Below are positions 1 through 8,458 of a DNA stretch of 21,726 nucleotides, piece after piece; within the stretch, counting starts at the first letter, position 1; each line of letters opens with the position of its first letter. The position numbers and the translations under genes are program-made. The notes under the pieces are model-generated. The model was not told the DNA's origin. It saw nothing but the letters and a program-made list of their open reading frames with translations, and ran no database searches. This DNA is from Coptodactyla brooksi (lineage: Eukaryota > Arthropoda > Insecta > Coleoptera > Scarabaeidae): positions 1 to 21,726 of the forward strand of contig JAWQRM010000524.1 in the NCBI GenBank assembly GCA_033557675.1, read 5' to 3'.

Positions 1-165
1 GACGCACAGAGAGCCGGACAGATGGACGGACGGACAGACCAACCGCCAAAAATAGCATAGATAGGCTACAAAAAGCCTAATTCGTCAAAATCCATCAAAA
101 TCTCGACGTCGATTTTGTTTGCGAATACTTTCTTTATACCCACCGGCAAGAGAAAGTAGCAAAAG
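1..165. repeat. Unassigned interspersed-repeat-like sequence with GGAC-rich start
   Basis: The first 45 bases are a degenerate (GGAC)n run. An 8-bp inverted repeat (tactttct / agaaagta) lies around 127-158, and the palindrome cgacgtcg sits inside a caaaatc/gattttg hairpin near 100. These small palindromes suggest the end of a mobile element, but I do not recognise the family and no transposase reading frame is visible. It directly adjoins the piggyBac relic and may have truncated it. Confidence 0.3.
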
Positions 166-225
166 AGAATATCAAATAAATTATAATGTGTATTCAATTA
201 TTGCCTAATCTTTGCACTGATGACA

Positions 226-254
226 ATAATACAAAGCATGAAGCTTTGTATTAT
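226..254. repeat. Perfect hairpin, 12-bp arms, 5-nt loop
   Basis: Arm ataatacaaagc (226-237) is mirrored by gctttgtattat (243-254). It lies inside the cysteine-rich C-terminal domain of the piggyBac relic, where family members have no such palindrome, so one arm probably arose after insertion. Confidence 0.85.
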
Positions 255-1196
255 GAAGCATGAAGCACAAATATTTATTACACTTACATGTTATACTTGT
301 TTTATTGTCACATTTTGATGGACACATATTACATTGTGCTCTTTTATTTTTACTGATGACGTTAGATGTACATGGCACTGCTACTTCGCCACGTTGATCT
401 TGAATTTATTACGGCAGTAACTTGTTGAGTACGAAGTTTATTTCTCGTAACATCATATAGAGTTAGTGACATCATATAGTTACCATCGGTTTGTCCAATT
501 CTTGCAGAAATAGTCTTTTCTTGTACAGAACATCCTTATTCCAATCTGGATTTATTTCTCTCCATAACACAAATGCATTCTAAGTACTAACATCAAGTGT
601 ATTGTAGAACAAACTAATAAGCCATCGGTTGGTTTTTCTTCTGCAAGTATATGCTGCAATACGTTGATCTCACGTATCAACCGCACCTTTGCTAGAGTTA
701 TAGTCTAGTATCATTTGTGGCTTTTTGTCGTCCCCGCTACTCACTTCCTTATGACAGTGCATTGCGCTCATGAGAATAATGTTTCTATTTCTTTAGGCAC
801 ATATGACACAAGTGTGGAATCCTTGGTAAAATAAAAAGTTGGACTATGGGATTTATTTTTTCTAAGCGTTCCCAACATTGTAAGTTTTCTTTTGAGGAGC
901 ATTTCACCTAATTTTTTTATATGTAAAAAAAATTTCACATGTAACATTTTGCCCCTCGAGTTCATGTGTTAGGTCTAAAACTACTCGCATCCCTTGATTT
1001 TTTTTCTGGTGCTTCATCCGGACATTTTTCCGTATAAAATTTCATGGCGAGTTTTCATGGCGAAGGAACTACCACTGTCACTAAGAGTCGATATTTTTAT
1101 GCCACATTTTGCTGGCTAACTGGGAATTTGCTGTTTAAGAGGACAGCGTCTTCTGAAACAAGTTGTTCGTTAATAGTAACATTATCACCTACATTG

Positions 1197-1240
1197 TACG
1201 ATTTAGGTATCATTTTTATCCAAATGATACCTAAATCGTA
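1197..1240. repeat. Perfect hairpin, 19-bp arms, 6-nt loop
   Basis: Positions 1197-1215 and 1222-1240 are exact reverse complements. On the minus strand the arm next to the VGDNV block encodes MIPKSY, which fits the transposase. The other arm is its inverse copy and breaks the reading frame. It reads as a local inverted duplication within a dead element. Confidence 0.92.
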
Positions 1241-1431
1241 TAAGGTGGAAATGAGTTTAATCGGTATGGCCTATTCAATATAGGCGAGTCCGACACCCCA
1301 GGAACAGGGCCCTGGGTGGTGCGTAAAAAGCATTCTCAGATCATCAAAAAAAATATATGAATACTTATAGTATTTATATAAATGAGGTTAAAAATAAAAT
1401 TACATAAAGTCAAACAAATCTAAATAGTTTT

Positions 1432-1454
1432 TGGTCATAATGACTTGAGGGTTA
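1432..1454. repeat. Diverged piggyBac terminal-like motif
   Basis: ggtcataatgacttgagggtta resembles the TTAA-flanked terminus at 1579-1614 (ggtcatattgacccgagg...agggttaa) in the same orientation. It could be a subterminal repeat of the same element or the end of a nested relative. Confidence 0.45.
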
Positions 1455-1578
1455 TATACGTAACAATCTCGTTTAAAAAATGTAATAATAATTCTTGTAA
1501 AAACTATTTAGCAATATTATACTTACAAAATCTTAAGTAATGCAAGATGACAAAGTTATAGAACACGAAATTGGGTTT

Positions 1579-1614
1579 CGGGTCATATTGACCCGAGGAG
1601 CACAGTAGGGTTAA
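1579..1614 (-). repeat. piggyBac-type terminal repeat with TTAA target site
   Basis: On the minus strand the element would begin TTAA-CCCTACTGTGCTCC, followed by the palindromic GGGTCAATATGACCC. A CCC start directly next to TTAA is the hallmark of piggyBac ends. It lies upstream of the transposase relic on the coding strand, as expected for the 5' end. No matching second terminus is visible between 1 and 205, so the element is truncated or its 3' end lies outside the window. Confidence 0.75.
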
Positions 1615-1992
1615 CGGGTATGATAAAGGAACCACATACACTTTATCTTTTTCTCGATTCAGGAGGTCTTTATAGGGTTTTCAATAAAACAGGCAAAAAA
1701 TCAATTTAGCAGACCAACAGTACGTTAGAATATTAGGTATTCCAAAACTTCCATTAGCTTGCATTACTAGGTATTCCAAAAATGAACTGAATATATTGGA
1801 AAAATTGTTGACCCTGTATGTTGATAATGGGAAACAAGGAATTTGAAAGTATATATTCTATGTTGAAATGATATATATTCATACAGTTAACATAAAAAGA
1901 TATAAAATACATAAAAACGTAGATTTCTAGAACATGTTTGGTCTAAATAATTATTTTTTTTAAGTGGGGCAGGCGTAAGCAACGTAAGATTA
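1615..1992. other. AT-rich spacer, no gene
   Basis: No coding signal is seen. A 14-bp direct repeat (taggtattccaaaa) occurs at 1734-1747 and 1768-1781; nothing else is recognisable. Confidence 0.6.
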
Positions 1993-2072
1993 TACACTAA
2001 GTGGCCAAAAAATTAGAAACACCTCTTATTCAAAAGTATATTGGAGGTGTATCTAATTTTTTCATACACTTG
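1993..2072. mobile_element. Minimal Tc1/mariner-like MITE (two terminal repeats only)
   Basis: The left end cactaagtggcc followed by aaaaaattagaaacacct (2007-2024) is typical of Tc1-like insect termini. It is mirrored with one mismatch by aggtgtatctaatttttt (2045-2062), with only 20 bp between the arms. The piece looks like two inverted termini joined after internal deletion. The family is inferred from end sequence alone. Confidence 0.55.
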
Positions 2073-2379
2073 TCACGTGTAAGCACATCTAATACTTGTT
2101 TTATTATCGCATCTCGTGGGGCGAAATGTGTAACTCGCTCGCTTGTTGCAAACTTTGTTTATTGGAGCCTTTGTTATCAACTTCAGAAGAAAAAATCTGC
2201 CGACAATAAAGCAGATTTTCCCTGTACATTTTTCAGCATTGAAATTGCTTCCTCAGTACGGGGAAAATTCTTTCTGGACATCATATATGATGTGATTAGA
2301 GACTTCCCTATCTTTTCCAAAAACAAAACAATCTTCTATATAAGACGTTTTATTTCAACGTCGGGTTAATTCTTTCCAT
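2073..2379. other. Unassigned sequence, no gene called
   Basis: A 122-codon open frame crosses from the MITE to 2369. It begins inside the transposon terminal repeat and shows no family motif, so I treat it as chance. Nothing else is identified. Confidence 0.5.
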
Positions 2380-2802
2380 AAAACATGCATTATAAGCGCT
2401 GGTGTAAGTATGTTATAAAATAACAGTTGTCATTATTAAAATATATATCAAACATCACGAACATAGAAAACACAATAAAGAGTATTTGCAGGTAATCAGC
2501 ATATCTATTGAGGATTGGGACGGAGCACTAATTATTTCAACCAGTTACTGTTTATCTAGACACACGATAAGTATGGTCCAATTGGAACAATTCTTGAAAA
2601 CACTTGAAAACATATTTCTTTCTGATAGTATTTCTTACCATTACTCCAAGGCGACGACAACTTTTTAACGCCATAGAAGACAACAACCTAAAATTCATAT
2701 CTCCTGGTGAATTGGCACACCGATAGAAGTAAAATTCCCGACCTGGTAGATATCTGTATTATCAAGGATATACCAACAGAGAATCTAAGAGCACAATCCT
2801 GT

Positions 2803-2854
2803 TGATGAGGATAGGTGAGTGATCTCTCATCGGATCACTCACCTATCCTCATCA
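2803..2854. repeat. Perfect hairpin, 22-bp arms, 8-nt loop, in the LINE endonuclease
   Basis: 2803-2824 and 2833-2854 are exact reverse complements. The right arm encodes the SDHSPILI part of the endonuclease in frame with what follows. The left arm has no counterpart in the protein family and is simply its inverse copy, so the arm was added after the element inserted. Confidence 0.93.
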
Positions 2855-4057
2855 CAGTAAGCACAGAAATCTTTCACAACACGCCGTCTCCTATCTTGGG
2901 AAATAAAAACACTAACTGGGACAACTTTAGAGAAATAATAAATAACATGCTGGTTAGATCTAAGAATACCATTGAAAACAAATAGTCTAGGCAATGCAGT
3001 AGAGCATGTTACTCAGTCAATACAAGCTGCGATGTGGGAGACAACATATATGGCATCAAGGAAAGGGTAAGAACCACCCCAGATTTACTTAGCTCAATTA
3101 AAGAACAAATTGCATAGAAACGTAAACTGAGGAAAATGTGGCAATCAATACGAGCACCGACAGACAAAACCAGGCTAAATCGGTCCGTGGCGCAAATAAA
3201 ACTTTTGCCAAATAATCACAAAAATGACAGAACCCAGAATTGCCTTAAGAACGTCACAGTCACAGAAGCGACAGATTAGTCTTTTCGAAGGCAAGGCGGA
3301 AAATTAATCGTTCACAATGATCGCACCTCGTTTAGGGAGCAAAATTGTTCAGATCCAGTAGTCTGCTCCATTGTGTCAAAGATTCTAGAGAAACTGTTAC
3401 TGTCGTGACTAGAACCACTGTTGAACAACCGGTATGTAATCTCAAAGCACCAGTTTGGCTTCAGACTGCAACGTCACCATCGAGCAAATTCGCCAAGTCT
3501 ACAAACGAATACATCGTGGATTAGAAGAACGAAAAACCAAAAAACCCTCTCCCTCTTAACTACTTTCTTATCGTTAAGTGCTATCTTGAAGATAGCATCC
3601 ATGTAAAATATCAAGATTAAGTTGCATTCTCAAACCGTCGAGAAAACTGTGCCTCAGTTTCGCTAAACGGATAACAGCTCTAACAACAGGAACAAGCCAA
3701 ATACTTGGGAATGTTCGTTGATCGTGGACTTACGTAGACCATACCGGTTAATCGGGAGAAATTCAAAACAATCAAAAAATAATAAGATCCTGATATATAA
3801 GGTAATTTTGAAACCAGTCTGGAGTTATGGCATCCGGTTCTGGGGAACTACTTTTAAATCAAATATTGAAATACTGGAAAGGTTTCAATCAAAAGTCCCA
3901 AAAAAAGTCTCCTTCCAAAATAACCAACTTCTGTTAAAAGCACGAACAAAGACTGAGTGATCACCCCAACAGTTTGGTGAAGAATCTGATGAGACGACTA
4001 GATAGACAACGATTAAAGCGAAATACCTCTTACGATCCACTGAACAGATTTCAATCA

Positions 4058-4302
4058 AGTAAGTAATAACTTTAATTACTATAAATAAGGAAAAAAATGG
4101 ACTGCTGAGCAGGATTCGAACCTGCGACCTTTGGTTTCACGCCAAACGCTCTTGTCACTGAGCTATGCAGGAAACGTTCTTTGGAAAATCTTCCTCTAGT
4201 TTTTACCTGTTCGCAACCCGAATATTTTTTCTTTTGTTTAATTAAAGTAATTATTTACTTAACTTCATATACGGACGAAATGTCAAAGGATCAATTTAAT
4301 AT
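4058..4302 (-). mobile_element. tRNA-containing short insertion (SINE- or MITE-like) with 12-bp target duplication
   Basis: The 12-bp sequence agatttcaatca occurs at 4046-4057 and again at 4303-4314. Removing the insertion plus one copy restores the Jockey reading frame (FQSHKPRHPK... to its stop). The insert holds a minus-strand tRNA-like module (4100-4171) and T7 terminator. It also holds 22-bp imperfect inverted repeats, aagtaagtaataactttaatta at the left edge and its near complement at about 4238-4260. The target duplication length suits LINE-mobilised SINEs; the inverted repeats suit a DNA element. The tRNA head is not at the 5' end as in ordinary SINEs, so the class is uncertain. Confidence 0.7.
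4100..4171 (-). tRNA. tRNA-like sequence (pseudo-tRNA), anticodon position TGA
   Basis: On the minus strand an A box (TAGCTCAGTGA) and a perfect B box (GGTTCGAATCC) are present. The D stem GCTC/GAGC, anticodon stem TTTGG/CCAAA and T stem GCAGG/CCTGC all pair. The 7-nt anticodon loop is CGTGAAA, which puts TGA at 34-36 but G instead of the universal U at 33. The acceptor stem is poor (only CTGC/GCAG pairs), and a Ser tRNA would need a long variable arm that is missing. Seven T residues directly downstream form a good Pol III terminator. It is best read as a mobile-element promoter derived from a tRNA, not a working tRNA gene. Confidence 0.65.
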
Positions 4303-4365
4303 AGATTTCAATCACATAAGCCAAGGCATCCTAAATCCTTCGTAATTCTGGACCCTGAATTATGA

Positions 4366-4499
4366 ACTTATAGGACATAGCCACAGAACAATTTCCTCCA
4401 GGACATGTGTGACTTGTGTGATTTGACTAGTGTCAAATAATTTACTTATTGTGACTGGTATGACAGATTGTAAATAAAATTGAGAAATAAAAAAAAAAG
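4366..4499 (+). other. Jockey LINE 3' UTR, polyadenylation signals and A tail
   Basis: After the ORF2 stop come about 110 bases of non-coding sequence. AATAAA occurs at 4473-4478 and 4486-4491, ending in an A run at 4489-4498. This marks the 3' end of the LINE copy. Confidence 0.65.
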
Positions 4500-4858
4500 A
4501 TTTTAAAACAACTTAAAGGCTTTTTGTTTCCAGCTAAAATCTTTAATTGTTGGCATCTAAATTATATAACCTCTTCATTAACTGCAACGACTAGACGATT
4601 TGTCATAAGAATGATTGTGTAAATCAAGTTAAAGTTTGTGCAACCTGACTTGCTAATTTTAAGGTCCAATTATGATGATGGTTCAATCTAGATCTGAATT
4701 CGCCATTCTTCCCTAATTTTCCAACGAAGATAAATTAAATAAAGTAAATCAAAACCGAAAGCTTAAAAGCATCAACAGTTTCATATAAACATCAATTTAT
4801 TGAAATAAACATCTTCACATGTTTATTTCAGTAAACGGAGGTATGTCATCTCGCAGTT
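4500..4858. other. AT-rich spacer
   Basis: No coding signal or family was recognised apart from the hairpin at 4801-4830. Confidence 0.5.
4801..4830. repeat. Perfect hairpin, 12-bp arms, 6-nt loop
   Basis: tgaaataaacat (4801-4812) pairs exactly with atgtttatttca (4819-4830). Confidence 0.85.
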
Positions 4859-4859
4859 A

Positions 4860-5061
4860 CTAGAGCTAACAAACTCCTTAACCACAAATTTGCGTAACCA
4901 CGTCGAATGGAAGTTAAAAACAAATAGGATAGGGCGTAGATGTATAAGTTAAGCACACAGTTTCTGTTTTCATTGTCCTGACAAAGGTTTATTGGATAAA
5001 CCGAACCATATGTCGGGACTCTAAACAGTCTTGTTGTTGTTAACGTGTTTGTTAGCTCTAG
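4860..5061. repeat. About 200-bp unit bounded by 23-bp inverted repeats, hammerhead-like core inside
   Basis: 4860-4882 and the reverse complement of 5039-5061 share 21 of 23 bases (core ctagagctaacaaac is exact). Between them lies the degenerate hammerhead-like motif at 4975-5019. The unit could be a solo terminal-repeat fragment of a Penelope-like element. No reading frame is seen. Confidence 0.5.
4975..5019 (+). ncRNA. Degenerate hammerhead-ribozyme-like motif
   Basis: Order and spacing fit a type-I hammerhead of the short form known from Penelope-like elements. CTGACAA sits at 4978-4984 (consensus CUGANGA, G8 changed to A). A perfect 7-bp helix II ggtttat/ataaacc closes a 3-nt loop (4986-5002). 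GAAC follows (consensus GAAA), then a short segment and TGTC at 5011-5014 as the cleavage triplet. GTCC/GGAC can form helix I. The two core substitutions probably abolish activity. Confidence 0.45.
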
Positions 5062-6480
5062 CCATCTTCACGACTTTAGTTGACAGCCCAAAGTTGACCC
5101 CAACGTTGGGATCCTATGTGGTATGGCCAGATAGTACCTCTTTTCAAGACATGCCTAAATTCCAGGGAGAATGATGAAATTGATATATTACAGTATTTCG
5201 GCAATCCTTGACGGGTCATAGGATTCACTTACATGTGATTTTATGCCCATAAACCTCCTACATTAGCTTTGTATAAAATATTCAATATAATTGTAATGAG
5301 CTAAATATAACAGCTGATTAAAGACCACAAAGGTTTGCGCTACTAATTGTAAGTAGGGAATGGTGTAGTCAAATAATTTTCTCATACAAGGGTAAAAAAT
5401 AAAACTGTGAAAGAAATTTTCCCAATTTAGTGTTTACGTCTTGTTGTAAGTAAACACAGTTTGTGACTATACACGGATGCGACGTTGGTTTGTGGTTCTG
5501 GAATGCACTTAGTGTGATGCGTTGTCCATAGTTATTACGTTGTCCATAGTTATTGCGTTGAATGCCTGCAGTAATTTCGCAACTGTGTAAGCTTGCGATA
5601 AATTGTCATTTATAATAACAATCTTCTATAACATATAGTCGTAAATATTTTCTTTGGAGAAAGCACAAAAAGGTGACCTAGAACGAAAACGGCGATCGAG
5701 AACCACCTACACAATGAATGTACTACATACAGATTCTACAGTGAGTTCATAAAATTCTGCACAAATTCTGCACAGACTGTTAATGCAAGTAAGTAATGTT
5801 CCAATAACACTGATAGTCACGGAATTTCCTTAAAGTTCAACGTAGAAGGGGGTTAGAGAGTTAATAACGTAATGAGTGGGATGTTTATCAATAGATAATC
5901 AAAGAAACGTGGTCAGATATTTTTTTTGTCGTTCAGTAAGTTATGTCATCTATTTGTTAAAAGTCCATCAATGTATTTCAGGTATATTTTTTACTATACA
6001 GTGAATTTTTTATGCGTTCTCACAAATTGTTTTTTTTTAATTACATGTAAAATAAGGGCAACTATGATCCAATAGTTACAAAATACACCTACCTGAATTA
6101 CGAAAGATTCCTGAACCGAAGATGTCTTTAGGTAAGTTGAAACAGGCGTCGAGTTCTTGAAACGTCCGTAGTTAGGTATATAATTTAGTGTCTTATTATT
6201 ATATTATACATATTATTATTTGTTATAACAAACGCCAAACGATGCATTTTAAAATATTAAATTAGGAACATTTTGTCTGAAAGTTATTAACAGTGGAATC
6301 ATGTTAATAATTGTTAGACGCTCAATTCATTTATTTGAATTGATAGTTGTGAAATATAATGAACTTTTACGACGTTTTAACCAGCCATTCACAGGTCATT
6401 ACCAAGAGTAATTGTGAGAATCACTGGTTATTGTGCGGGGTTGGCTGAGCCTTTGGCTGAGTAAGATGGTTTAAACGATT
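5062..6480. other. AT-rich intergenic or dead-repeat sequence
   Basis: No frame with a recognisable product is seen. It contains a tandem duplication at 5519-5554, an 11-bp doublet (aaattctgcac) near 5752-5775 and an 8-bp inverted repeat gtgtttac/gtaaacac near 5429-5457. Confidence 0.5.
5519..5554. repeat. 18-bp tandem duplication
   Basis: gcgttgtccatagttatt is followed immediately by acgttgtccatagttatt, differing only in the first base. Confidence 0.9.
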
Positions 6481-6560
6481 GTCACCACTACACCAAAACC
6501 GAAAAGTTTGTTTATGCGTGACGTACGTTTCGCTGGCCAAGCCGGCATCTTCAGAAGCGT
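6481..6560 (-). repeat. Penelope-like terminal-repeat module (copy A)
   Basis: accactacaccaaaaccgaa and the following aaagttt recur at 9441 and, partly, at 9961, each time followed by a hammerhead-like motif read on the minus strand. Together with PLE coding relics nearby this points to PLE flanking repeats. The assignment is inferred from the motif and neighbours. Confidence 0.6.
6516..6558 (-). ncRNA. Hammerhead-ribozyme-like motif (copy A)
   Basis: Minus strand: the helix I strand GCTT is followed by CTGAAGA (6548-6554), one extra U and helix II GCCGGC-TTG-GCCAGC (5 of 6 pairs). Next come GAAA (6528-6531), a very short helix III CGTACG, the cleavage triplet GTC (6520-6522) and ACGC, pairing 3 of 4 with GCTT. 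The core CUGANGA and GAAA are intact. Such minimal hammerheads are known from PLE flanking repeats and are thought to act as dimers. Confidence 0.62.
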
Positions 6561-6594
6561 TGCGAAGAGTGGCCACTTTTCGCAACGTTTCTGA
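6551..6594. repeat. Hairpin, 16-bp arms with one mismatch, 12-nt spacer
   Basis: tcagaagcgttgcgaa (6551-6566) mirrors ttcgcaacgtttctga (6579-6594). It overlaps the 5' helix I side of hammerhead copy A, so the 5' flank of the ribozyme has been duplicated in inverse. Confidence 0.85.
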
Positions 6595-6604
6595 AGCGTT
6601 GATT

Positions 6605-6634
6605 TTGAACATGAAATCAAAATTTCATGTTCAA
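6605..6634. repeat. Perfect hairpin, 13-bp arms, 4-nt loop
   Basis: ttgaacatgaaat (6605-6617) pairs exactly with atttcatgttcaa (6622-6634), separated by caaa. Confidence 0.9.
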
Positions 6635-7475
6635 GCTTTACATGTACCGGGTGGTCAACTAAGAATGGACGCCGGCCATAACTTGGTAAGCGTTAATCAT
6701 ACAACTTGGGGAAAAAATCTTGATCTATCACAAAAACGGGATTTTTCTCAAAAATATGCAAGTAAAGATATATTTTAAAGATTGGCATCGTAACAACTGG
6801 AAAATGCGAATAATAATATTTTTATTCGAAGAACTTTGCTCTGCCTCCTAAAATATAGTGGTGGGGGAACGTCAAACATTTTTTTATTCAAATAGCAATA
6901 ACTCTAGTTTGAGTTATCGGAATTAAACAAACTAGGTCTTGTTTAAAAGAGTTCTTCTTACTGAAAAATCTCCTACATAAATCTTCACCGAATCGATCAT
7001 TCCGCGATAAATAGAGGGCGCTTTTTGTCATTTCAACATTTATAACGTAATATCATGAAAATTTTAAATAGCATGGTATATCACTTTTTACATAGAGGTT
7101 CGAGCTGTGGAACCTATAGTGACAGAGCTTTTGGTTCATAATACACATTGTATTAAAAATAGTTAAAAGTTATACTTAAAACAATTTATTTGACTGATTT
7201 CTTGGACTGCAGTGCAAGAAAAATAAATAATACGTTATTTTTGACTGAAAGCTACCACATTAACAGAAAAATAGACTAGTAGGCTGTGAAAACAAAAGAT
7301 GCAATAGGTAAGTCAAAATATTAAAACGTTTTAGTTTAATGCTAATGTCATTTAGTTGCTATTTTTCCAACTTGATTCTTGATTTTCCAAAGCGTATTGT
7401 AGTTATTGTTCGTGTCTTTCGTGTTGTTCGTATTTTTCTTGTTCAGGTTTTTCGTGTTGTTTTCGTTTTTTTCTT
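6635..7475. other. Non-coding, possibly unassigned repeat
   Basis: The stretch from gtaccgggtggtcaac (about 6644) looks like the start of an interspersed repeat, but no second end is visible and the family is unknown to me. No gene is supported. Confidence 0.35.
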
Positions 7476-7484
7476 TCTTTCCAT

Positions 7485-7810
7485 ATGTTTTATACAAGCG
7501 AAGTGTTAATTGACATGGTAGGAGTTTGTTTTAAGTTCGTGAGAAATGCTACAATTCCTGCCGGGCTATATGCGCAGCAATATCCTGATAGACGCCACCA
7601 CAGTAAATTATTTTTCGAGTCATTCATCGTTTGTGAACAACCGGAAACGTTCATCTTCCTGTTTACCGCAGACAACGCAGGGATCGCACCGAAGAGAACA
7701 TTATTAATGTTTTAGCTTACGTAGAGTTTAATCCTCACCTAAGTGCGAGAGCTGTTGCACAAGACCTTGGAATATCTCGAACTACCCTTCAAAACATTTT
7801 CAAGGAGTAA
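7485..7810 (+). pseudogene. Transposase N-terminal HTH relic (DUF4817-type)
   Basis: From ATG 7485 the frame reads EVLIDMVGVCF, a short Asn-rich bridge, then LYAQQYPDRRHHSKLFFESF. This fits the DUF4817 helix-turn-helix found at the N terminus of insect mariner/Tc1-type transposase copies (family pattern: LYaerYPdRrhPs). A frameshift around 7660-7690 leads to a second HTH, NVLAYVEFNPHLSARAVAQD then LGISRTTLQNIFKE, which stops at TAA 7807-7809. The catalytic DDE domain is absent. The fragment is broken and truncated. A related copy lies on the opposite strand at 11390-11760. Confidence 0.72.
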
Positions 7811-7963
7811 AGGTAGGCAATTATAGACTTACAATCCCATAAATTATATGGGCAGAAGGCGAGACATGCAATTGTAAGTCTGGTTTTTCGATTTCAGACC
7901 CCCACTATAAACTTATTATTACTTTTTTGATACGGAACTGGACGTTCAAGTCCATTTTTTGAA

Positions 7964-8007
7964 TGCTGTTGCTCTTTTGAACCTAATGGTTTAAAAGAGC
8001 AACAGCA
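7964..8007. repeat. Near-perfect hairpin, 20-bp arms, 4-nt loop
   Basis: 7964-7983 and 7988-8007 are reverse complements with one mismatch. It lies just upstream of the PLE relic at 8048. Confidence 0.92.
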
Positions 8008-8047
8008 AAGTTAGCAAGGTAAAGGTTCAAAATTAGCAAGGCAAACT

Positions 8048-8244
8048 TGAAAGATAATTTACGAGAGAGATTGTGCTTTGAGATGATTGGCATCCAGTCC
8101 ACCCCTAATACTGTGAATTTACGTTCTGATATCAGCGATTTAAGTGACATTTATAGTTATTTGTTAAATTTACATAATAGTAATAATAATTATTAGTTAG
8201 ATGATACTGATAAGTTGGGTGATGTTAGCGAACTAATCTTTTAA
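8048..8244 (+). pseudogene. Penelope-like element C-terminal relic (copy 1)
   Basis: One frame runs LKDNLRERLCFEMIGIQ, then STPNTVNLRSD, LSDIYSYLLNL and, after a TAG, LGDVSELIF to TAA 8242-8244. The same order occurs at the end of the larger PLE relic at 17330-18002 (RERMIAIQTTPQTLNLRSD, MYSFLLNI, LNDMSEFF), so both derive from one family. The segment lies downstream of the GIY-YIG endonuclease domain in that copy. Only the last ~65 codons survive, as expected from 5' truncation. The family call depends on homology with the fuller copy. Confidence 0.75.
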
Positions 8245-8431
8245 TTTTTCGTTCGCTATTTGCATTGTAGTTTTCATTGTTATTCCATCTTGTTACCTGT
8301 TGGTTGTAACGTGCAGTTGTGTTTTGCGACTTTCTCTTGTTTCTTGACGATTAACGATTAATTTAGTGTTTTTTTTTATTATTTTGATGTCTCTTTGCGG
8401 GTATTTCACCAATTTGTATTAGACCAGTTTT

Positions 8432-8458
8432 AAACGTTATGTTACCAACATAACGTTT
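8432..8458. repeat. Perfect hairpin, 12-bp arms, 3-nt loop
   Basis: aaacgttatgtt (8432-8443) pairs exactly with aacataacgttt (8447-8458). Confidence 0.87.

Larger units (their letters stand above)
205..1262 (-). pseudogene. piggyBac-like transposase, decayed
   Basis: Read on the minus strand this is a DDE_Tnp_1_7 (piggyBac) transposase in several frames. Visible blocks in order are VTINEQLV near 1180 (family VTIDEQL), then a short stretch resembling the KPAKYGIK region with a stop, then VVLDLTHELEG followed by TCEIFFTY (family TCDNWFTS or DNFFTS). After these come LTMLGTLRKNK and LVSYVPKE at 768-965. A frameshift near 768-775 leads to NIILMSAMH, then ILDYNSSKGAVDT, a TGA at 670-672, DQ, and RRKTNRW. 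The C-terminal cysteine-rich zinc domain (CNMC, CDNK, CKC, CHQC) ends at a TAG at 205-207. The residues aligned with the first two catalytic aspartates are N and E. The third-Asp block keeps VD but carries a stop and GAVD instead of GGVD. The copy therefore cannot encode an active enzyme. The family call is secure; exact frameshift positions are approximate. Confidence 0.88.
2380..4365 (+). pseudogene. Jockey-type non-LTR retrotransposon ORF2 relic (endonuclease and reverse transcriptase)
   Basis: About 2430-2900 matches the apurinic-type endonuclease of Jockey-like LINEs. Blocks include ISIEDWDGALII (2496 on), then a shifted stretch resembling NNLKFISPGE and KIPDLVDICI, then SSDHSPILIT at about 2829-2858 (the catalytic SDH block). 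The reverse transcriptase follows: HQFGFR near 3448, then a block reading LSLSAILKI where the family has LDLSQAFDKV, so the first metal-binding Asp is gone. The YADD segment is absent; the sequence jumps to KYLGMFVDRGLTW near 3703, with an estimated 0.4-0.5 kb missing. IYKVILKPVWSYGIRFWG (about 3800) and the C-terminal tail NLMRRLDRQ follow. The frame FQSHKPRHPK resumes after the 4058-4302 insertion and ends at TGA 4363-4365. Many frameshifts are present. The Jockey-clade call rests on the endonuclease and thumb motifs. Confidence 0.85.

Noticed and set aside
1..45. Similarity of the GGAC-rich start to about 12960-12990
   Set aside because: Both are GGAC-type simple sequence. The shared words are short and do not extend into the flanks.
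2001..2369. 122-codon open frame on the plus strand
   Set aside because: It starts inside the Tc1-like terminal repeat, has no motif and no splice or promoter signal.
4100..4171. Functional tRNA-Ser(UGA) gene
   Set aside because: The acceptor stem is broken, position 33 is not U and the long variable arm of Ser tRNAs is missing.
6112..6155. Further hammerhead-like arrangement (CCGAAGATG, CTTTAGGTAAG, GAAAC, GTC)
   Set aside because: The first core base pair is lost, helix II is irregular, and there is no shared flank with the other copies.
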